Below are positions 14,680 through 18,654 of a stretch of 18,654 bases of DNA, piece after piece. Both the position numbers and the translations under genes were made by a program. This stretch comes from Actinobacteria bacterium RBG_16_64_13. Its GTDB lineage: Bacteria; Actinomycetota; Thermoleophilia; RBG-16-64-13. Under the pieces are notes generated by a model. That model was not told the origin of the DNA. It worked only from the letters and a program-made list of their open reading frames with translations, and searched no databases. The stretch's first letter is position 1. Each line of letters begins with the position of its first letter. The stretch spans positions 30,494-49,147 of the forward strand of contig MELN01000002.1 in NCBI GenBank assembly GCA_001768675.1, in the 5' to 3' direction.

Positions 14680-15987
14680 TCAGAACTGAACCAGATCTGG
14701 GATGAAGGTCACGATCTGTGGGACCAATGGCAGGATCAGAGCCACGACGAACTCCACTATGAAGAATGGCCATATCCCCTTGAATATCTCCCCCGGATCG
14801 ATCCTCAGCGCGCTGGCGACGGCAAACACGTTCATCCCGATCGGCGGGGTCAGCCCCGCCATCTCGCCCACGAAGACAAGAATGATGACGATCACGTAGG
14901 GGTCGTAACCTACGGAAACCAGAAGCGGCACGACGATGGGGATCGTGATGATGAGAATGGACGCGATGTCCATGATGCAGCCGCAGAACACATAGAACAC
15001 GAGAACGACAAGGTAGACCGCGTAATGCGGCATCTGAACCGTCGTGATCCAATCGGCCAGGTGGTCGGGAAGCCTGCTCAGCGAAATGAACCGGCTGAAC
15101 ATAGTGCCGGCGATGATGATCGGGAAGAAACCGGCGTTCATCACCACCGCTTCCCAGGTGGCTTTGATCATGAACTTGAGGCGGACGCCGCGGACGAGCC
15201 CATAGATGAGCAGTATCATCGAGCCGATCGCACCGCCGACCGTGGCAGAGAACCAGCCCCAGAAAGTCCCGCCGATTACGAGCGCGAAAAAGACCAGCAC
15301 GGGCAGCAGAAGCTTGAGCGACTTCAGCCTGTCCATCCAGGTGATGGTGAGGGTGGACGCCCCTGGCACTTTGCTGGGCCAGACTCGGTGCAGCACCAGC
15401 ACCACGCAGCAAAGCAGGACCATGAGGAACAGCCCTGCGCCGATGCCGCCCATCAAAGACCGGCCTATCGAGTAGTTGGTGAGAACGCAGAAGATGATGA
15501 TGGGCATGCTGGGCGGGATCAACGAGTCCAACGCTCCCGAGGCGGTGATGCAGCCCATCGACAGGTTCCTGTCGTACCCGTGCTTCACCAACTCCGGCAT
15601 GGCGATCTTGCAGAAGACCATGTTGGCCGCGACCGACATGCCGCTCACGGCTCCGAAAAGCGCGTTGCCGGCGATGGTGGCCATCATCAGGCCGCCCGGC
15701 ATCTTGGCGGTCCATTTCTCCATGGCGGTGTAGGCGCCCTCTCCTACTCCCGTCTCGCCTGCCAGCACCCCCAACAGCATGAATAGAGGCAGCACCGCGA
15801 ACGAGTACGAAGCCGCCAAGCTGAACGGCGCCTGCGTGAACTGAGTGATGGTGAACTTCCAGCCCCCCAGGAGCATGAACCCCACGAAGCAGACCGAGAG
15901 CATGGACACGAAGATGGGGATGCCCGACAGGATCATGATCAGCATCACGGCGAAGCCGGCGAAACCCACGATCGTCTGCGTTGCCAT
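14680..15987 (-). CDS. TRAP transporter large permease subunit, DctM family
   Basis: This 435-residue integral membrane protein forms the Na+-driven translocation channel. About a dozen hydrophobic segments span the whole length. Family hallmarks include the GIPIFVSML start, the paired GAVSGMSVAANMVF and SGALDSLIPPSMPIIIF motifs in the first half, and CGCIMDIASILIITIPIVVPL and GLTPPIGMNVF in the second. Length is normal. It begins 27 nt after the small subunit gene. A near-palindrome CGACAGGCCTGCCG lies at 14643-14656, between this gene and the binding-protein gene, and could stabilise the upstream message or tune expression of the binding protein. Confidence 0.95.
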   Translation of the reverse strand: MATQTIVGFAGFAVMLIMILSGIPIFVSMLSVCFVGFMLLGGWKFTITQFTQAPFSLAASYSFAVLPLFMLLGVLAGETGVGEGAYTAMEKWTAKMPGGLMMATIAGNALFGAVSGMSVAANMVFCKIAMPELVKHGYDRNLSMGCITASGALDSLIPPSMPIIIFCVLTNYSIGRSLMGGIGAGLFLMVLLCCVVLVLHRVWPSKVPGASTLTITWMDRLKSLKLLLPVLVFFALVIGGTFWGWFSATVGGAIGSMILLIYGLVRGVRLKFMIKATWEAVVMNAGFFPIIIAGTMFSRFISLSRLPDHLADWITTVQMPHYAVYLVVLVFYVFCGCIMDIASILIITIPIVVPLLVSVGYDPYVIVIILVFVGEMAGLTPPIGMNVFAVASALRIDPGEIFKGIWPFFIVEFVVALILPLVPQIVTFIPDLVQF

Positions 15988-16014
15988 GTGTGTCTGGTCC
16001 TCGTGTCCTGTGGT

Positions 16015-16680
16015 CTATTCGGACGCCGGCGGCGCGATGCCTTGCTTCTTGAGTTCCTTGGCCGAAGGAGCGTATCTGCCCCTTCGCTCTCTGAAGTTGA
16101 TGAGGTCGCGCATGCCGGTGACCACGAATCCCCAGGAAAGGAAGAAGCAGCCGACCATCAAGCAGACCTGGAAGGGCCACAGCGGGAATTTCCAAGTACC
16201 GGCCGCAGCCTCTTTGGTCTGCCACATGCCCTCGAGCTTGTAGTAGCCGCGATAAACGACGTACATACATGCCGCAAAACCGAGGAAGGAGCCGAAGGTG
16301 CGCACCCCGACCTTGAGCCATCGGGGAAAATGGTTCTGGGCCAGTTCGATGGATACACTGCCCCTGTCCATCTGCACATAGGCGACCGCCAGAAACACCA
16401 GCGCGACGTTCATGTACGTGATGAAATCCACCGAGCTGGGGATCGACTTGTGCACCCCCGGCATCTTCCAACCGATCGTGTCGACCACGCACACGATGAC
16501 CACGCTTAGAAGAGCGAGGCCTGCTAGGTACGAAAGCCACTTGGTGAACCTGGTGTACCGACGATCGAGCCTGCCGAACCAGGTGTCGGGGAATTCGGGG
16601 GGAGCCATGCCTCCCGGCTCGGCAGCGGTCCCGGGCTCAGCCGTGTCGCCGGGCGTAGATCCTGGTTCCTGCACAGCCAT
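16015..16680 (-). CDS. TRAP transporter small permease subunit, DctQ family
   Basis: This 221-residue membrane protein has four predicted transmembrane helices (about residues 45-70, 85-105, 125-150 and 170-190), the standard DctQ topology. VDFITYMNVALVFLAVAYVQ and the RGSVSIEL turn between helices 2 and 3 are typical. A Pro/Gly/Glu-rich cytoplasmic tail of about 38 residues with AEPG repeats precedes the first helix and is longer than usual. The start is the ATG at 16680, 6 nt after CAAGGAG; a TTG two codons earlier overlaps the ribosome site and is unlikely. It is the first gene of the TRAP operon. Confidence 0.92.
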   Translation of the reverse strand: MAVQEPGSTPGDTAEPGTAAEPGGMAPPEFPDTWFGRLDRRYTRFTKWLSYLAGLALLSVVIVCVVDTIGWKMPGVHKSIPSSVDFITYMNVALVFLAVAYVQMDRGSVSIELAQNHFPRWLKVGVRTFGSFLGFAACMYVVYRGYYKLEGMWQTKEAAAGTWKFPLWPFQVCLMVGCFFLSWGFVVTGMRDLINFRERRGRYAPSAKELKKQGIAPPASE

Positions 16681-16916
16681 CAGCAACTCCTTGACAGTGT
16701 GTAAGAGAAGGCGCGGTCAAAGCCGGAAGCCCCGGCGAGCCCCCTCACCACAAGCGATCTTTCAACACTTTGACAGACCGACCGGCAAGAAGTCAATAGA
16801 CCGGACTAATAGATAAACCTATCGGCCAATTGCCGACTTGTTTGACACTCGGACCCGCCACGTACTACCCTGGACACCTTGTCTTGGGTCCCGCAAACCG
16901 AAGCCCTGGAGGGGTT
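16681..16916. promoter_or_regulatory. Divergent control region between the TRAP operon and the antiporter
   Basis: This 236-bp AT-richer spacer has no gene. For the plus strand, TTGACA lies at 16842-16847 with a poor -10 (TACTAC, 16863-16868, 15-bp spacing). Possible protein sites are the near-palindrome TAGACCGGACTA (16797-16808, one mismatch), GATA-AACC-TATC (16811-16822) and CGGC-CAATT-GCCG (16823-16835). GACCG-type words recur three times between 16775 and 16806. No regulator gene lies adjacent, and I could not assign a convincing minus-strand promoter. Confidence 0.35.
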
Positions 16917-18254
16917 TTGAACGCGAGCGTCGAACTCGGCCAGCAGCTGGGGTTCTGGACCCTCGCGCCTTTCGCCTGCATGCTCCTCGCGGTCGCCGTC
17001 ATGCCCTTGACCTGCGGATGCTGGTACGACCGCCACCGGAACAAGGCGATCGTGGCCTTCGTGTTGGGCGCCCCCACGCTCGTCTATCTTCTCGCCCGTT
17101 TCGGCGACCTGGGCCTGGAGATCGCAACCGGAACGGCAGAGGAATACGTGTCGTTCATCATCCTCCTCTTCGCTCTGTACACCATCTCCGGCGGCATTTA
17201 TCTCACGGGCAATTTGCTCGCCACTCCGCGGGTCAATCTCGGTTTCCTGGCGATCGGCGCGGTGTTGGCCAGCTTCATCGGCACGATGGGAGCTTCCATG
17301 GTGCTCATCCGTCCCCTGCTGAGGACCAACTCCGAGCGGAGCCACGCGCGGCACACTGTGGTGTTCTTCATCTTCGCGGTGAGCAACGTGGGGGGCCTCC
17401 TCACCGCCCTCGGCGACCCTCCCCTGTTCTTGGGGTTCTTGCGCGGCGTCCCCTTCACTTGGACACTCCGCCTGTGGGCCGAGTGGCTGGTCGTGGTGGC
17501 GCTGGTGCTGGCGGCCTACCTGGTCATCGAGTTCTACTACTACCGCAAGGAGCCATGCGCCTCGCGGCGTATGGACGTGGCCGACTACGTCCCCATGCGG
17601 CTGAAGGGGTCGATCAACCTGATCCTGCTGGCGCTGGTGATAATCGTGGTGCTCTTTTCCGGACCCCTTGCCCGCGCGGGTGAGGCCGTCCATTTCCCCT
17701 TCGTCCGCGAGGTGATGCTCGTCGTCCTCGCCATCCTCTCGCTCAAGCTGGGGGCGCGGGGCCCCCGAGCGTCGAACCACTTCAGCTGGGGGCCCATCAT
17801 CGAAGTGGCGGTGCTGTTCGCGGGCATATTCGCCACCATGATGCCGGCGCTCGCGCTGCTCCAAGCCCACGGGGGCGAGATCGGCCTGACTCAGCCCTGG
17901 CACTACTTCTGGGCCACCGGGGGGCTCTCGTCCTTCCTGGACAACGCCCCGACCTACCTGGCCTTCACATCGGTGGCGCAGGGACAGGTAGGAGTCGACA
18001 CGGTAGGCGCGCTCACGGCGACTCAGGTCGTCCCCGGCCTTGGCTTCTCTCCCGCCGCCTACTTGGCGGCCATCTCCTGCGGAGCGGTGATGATGGGCGC
18101 CAACACGTACATCGGCAACGCACCCAACTTCGCCGTGAAGTGCATCGCCGAGCACTCCGGCCTCAAGATGCCCTCCTTCTTCGGCTACATGGGCTATTCG
18201 CTCGCCGTGCTCATCCCGACCTTCGCCATCGTGACGGCCATCTTCTTCCTGTAG
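16917..18254 (+). CDS. Sodium:proton antiporter / citrate-transporter-like permease (ion transporter superfamily, CitMHS_2/NhaD-like)
   Basis: This roughly 445-residue polytopic membrane protein has about 11-12 hydrophobic segments. Segments that match the family are the opening LAPFACMLLAVAVMPL, DRHRNKAIVAFVLGAP, GTMGASMVLIRPLLRTN, the SNVGGLLTALGDPPLFLGF re-entrant region in the middle, and SSFLDNAPTYLAF plus GANTYIGNAPNFAVK in the second half. The paired SNVGG/GDPP and DNAPT/GNAPN elements are the inverted-repeat hairpins of the superfamily. I choose the TTG at 16917, with GGAGGGG 2-8 nt upstream. The frame is open back to an ATG at 16830, but that segment is non-hydrophobic and overlaps a possible TTGACA box. 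Family members exchange Na+ and H+ or move organic acids; which applies here is unknown. It diverges from the TRAP operon. Confidence 0.85.
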   Translation: MNASVELGQQLGFWTLAPFACMLLAVAVMPLTCGCWYDRHRNKAIVAFVLGAPTLVYLLARFGDLGLEIATGTAEEYVSFIILLFALYTISGGIYLTGNLLATPRVNLGFLAIGAVLASFIGTMGASMVLIRPLLRTNSERSHARHTVVFFIFAVSNVGGLLTALGDPPLFLGFLRGVPFTWTLRLWAEWLVVVALVLAAYLVIEFYYYRKEPCASRRMDVADYVPMRLKGSINLILLALVIIVVLFSGPLARAGEAVHFPFVREVMLVVLAILSLKLGARGPRASNHFSWGPIIEVAVLFAGIFATMMPALALLQAHGGEIGLTQPWHYFWATGGLSSFLDNAPTYLAFTSVAQGQVGVDTVGALTATQVVPGLGFSPAAYLAAISCGAVMMGANTYIGNAPNFAVKCIAEHSGLKMPSFFGYMGYSLAVLIPTFAIVTAIFFL

Positions 18255-18654
18255 AGAGCTCTCGAGCCCCCACCAGGAGCAGGGCCCCTACGACAGCGAT
18301 CATCCCCAAGCCTTCGAGCACGCCTGGCCGCTCGCCCAGTTGGATCCACGCCGAGACTATCCCAACCACGGGGGTCAACAACATGGCCAGCCCTGCCGTC
18401 CCGGCGCGCAGCGAGTGAAGGATGTACAGCCAGAGGATCCAGGCGAGAGCGTTGCCAAGGAGCACGTTGAAGATCAGGGCGACGATGAAGGTACCGGTCC
18501 ATACCGGCGGACTCGACCAGGTGACGAGGGCGACGACGATGAGCGGCACCGCGCCGAGAAGCATCTGCCATGCGGTCAGCGACAGAAGGTCCACCTGGTG
18601 GCGCTTCCGCAGGATCTTGGCGTAGACCGCGCTCCCAGCCCAGCAGAGCGCTCC
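18211..18654 (-). CDS. EamA/DMT-superfamily permease, C-terminal 147 residues (start outside window)
   Basis: The frame enters at the window edge and reads GALCWAGSAVYAKIL, typical of the start of the second EamA repeat. LTAWQMLLGAVPLIV follows, then FNVLLGNALAWILWLYIL, and GLAMLLTPVVGIVSAWIQLGERP, the conserved TM8-9 region with the LGE motif. About five transmembrane helices are visible. Family members (about 290-310 residues, ten helices) export or import small metabolites such as amino acids, drugs or nucleotides; the substrate cannot be told. Its last 44 bp overlap the end of the convergent antiporter gene, giving a basic Arg/Trp-rich tail (GRRWPSRWRRSG). Confidence 0.88.
   Translation of the reverse strand, partial: GALCWAGSAVYAKILRKRHQVDLLSLTAWQMLLGAVPLIVVALVTWSSPPVWTGTFIVALIFNVLLGNALAWILWLYILHSLRAGTAGLAMLLTPVVGIVSAWIQLGERPGVLEGLGMIAVVGALLLVGARELSTGRRWPSRWRRSG

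Noticed and set aside
14135..16540. 801-codon open frame on the minus strand across the TRAP genes
   Set aside because: It is an Arg/His/Gly-rich shadow produced by high GC; the DctQ, DctM and DctP frames in the same place have clear family motifs and ribosome sites.
1..18654. Insertion sequence, phage, CRISPR, tRNA or rRNA content
   Set aside because: No transposase or integrase motifs, regularly spaced repeats, cloverleaf or rRNA-like segments were seen on either strand.

Overview
This is an 18.7-kb window of high-GC bacterial chromosome that reads as accessory catabolic territory of an anaerobic or facultatively anaerobic organism. The pointers are an oxygen-sensitive type 2-oxoacid:ferredoxin oxidoreductase, a 4Fe-4S flavoenzyme, a DUF362 protein and a tripartite TRAP uptake system. 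The high GC, TTG starts, ATGA stop/start overlaps, a Thr-rich lipoprotein linker and a leaderless-looking promoter would fit an uncultured anaerobic Actinomycetota or a similar high-GC lineage. No rRNA, tRNA or phylogenetic marker is present, so the taxon is inference only. No mobile element, CRISPR array or RNA gene was seen.

Layout. (A) 8652 down to 1, minus strand, is one tightly packed operon. It runs: GntR/FCD regulator, LDH/MDH-like 2-hydroxyacid dehydrogenase, FadH/TMADH-like iron-sulfur flavoenzyme, EntE-like AMP-forming acid:CoA ligase, then the gamma, delta, alpha and beta subunits of a 2-oxoacid:ferredoxin oxidoreductase, then the start of an unidentified protein that leaves the window. 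Most junctions are ATGA overlaps or gaps under 25 nt; the alpha-beta gap is 45 nt. (B) 8915-12035, plus strand, diverges from A and encodes a thiolase, a TetR regulator and a DUF362 protein. It has a visible promoter and a 20-bp operator-like palindrome. (C) 12036-12295 is a non-coding convergent spacer rich in hairpins. (D) 13060-12296, minus strand, is a single SDR oxidoreductase with a probably leaderless promoter. It is preceded by the decayed start of an NTF2/SnoaL-like gene. (E) 16680-13468, minus strand, is a TRAP transporter operon (small membrane subunit, large membrane subunit, lipoprotein binding protein) closed by a strong intrinsic terminator. (F) 16917-18254, plus strand, is an ion-transporter-superfamily antiporter. 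Its end overlaps the end of a convergent, partial EamA/DMT permease.

How it may work together (inference). An imported organic acid would be handled by block A. The LDH-like enzyme has the Gln typical of lactate-type rather than malate-type enzymes at the specificity position. It would oxidise a 2-hydroxyacid to a 2-oxoacid, which the ferredoxin oxidoreductase would decarboxylate to an acyl-CoA plus reduced ferredoxin. The ligase would activate a free acid, and the flavoenzyme would reduce an enoyl group or oxidise an amine. The thiolase and SDR could finish a beta-oxidation-like sequence. The substrate is not determined. Several proteins lack residues usually diagnostic of their families: the TRAP binding-protein Arg, the flavoenzyme active-site Tyr, the FCD metal Asp and the EntE aryl-acid Asn. 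These are the main reasons to suspect an uncharacterised pathway.
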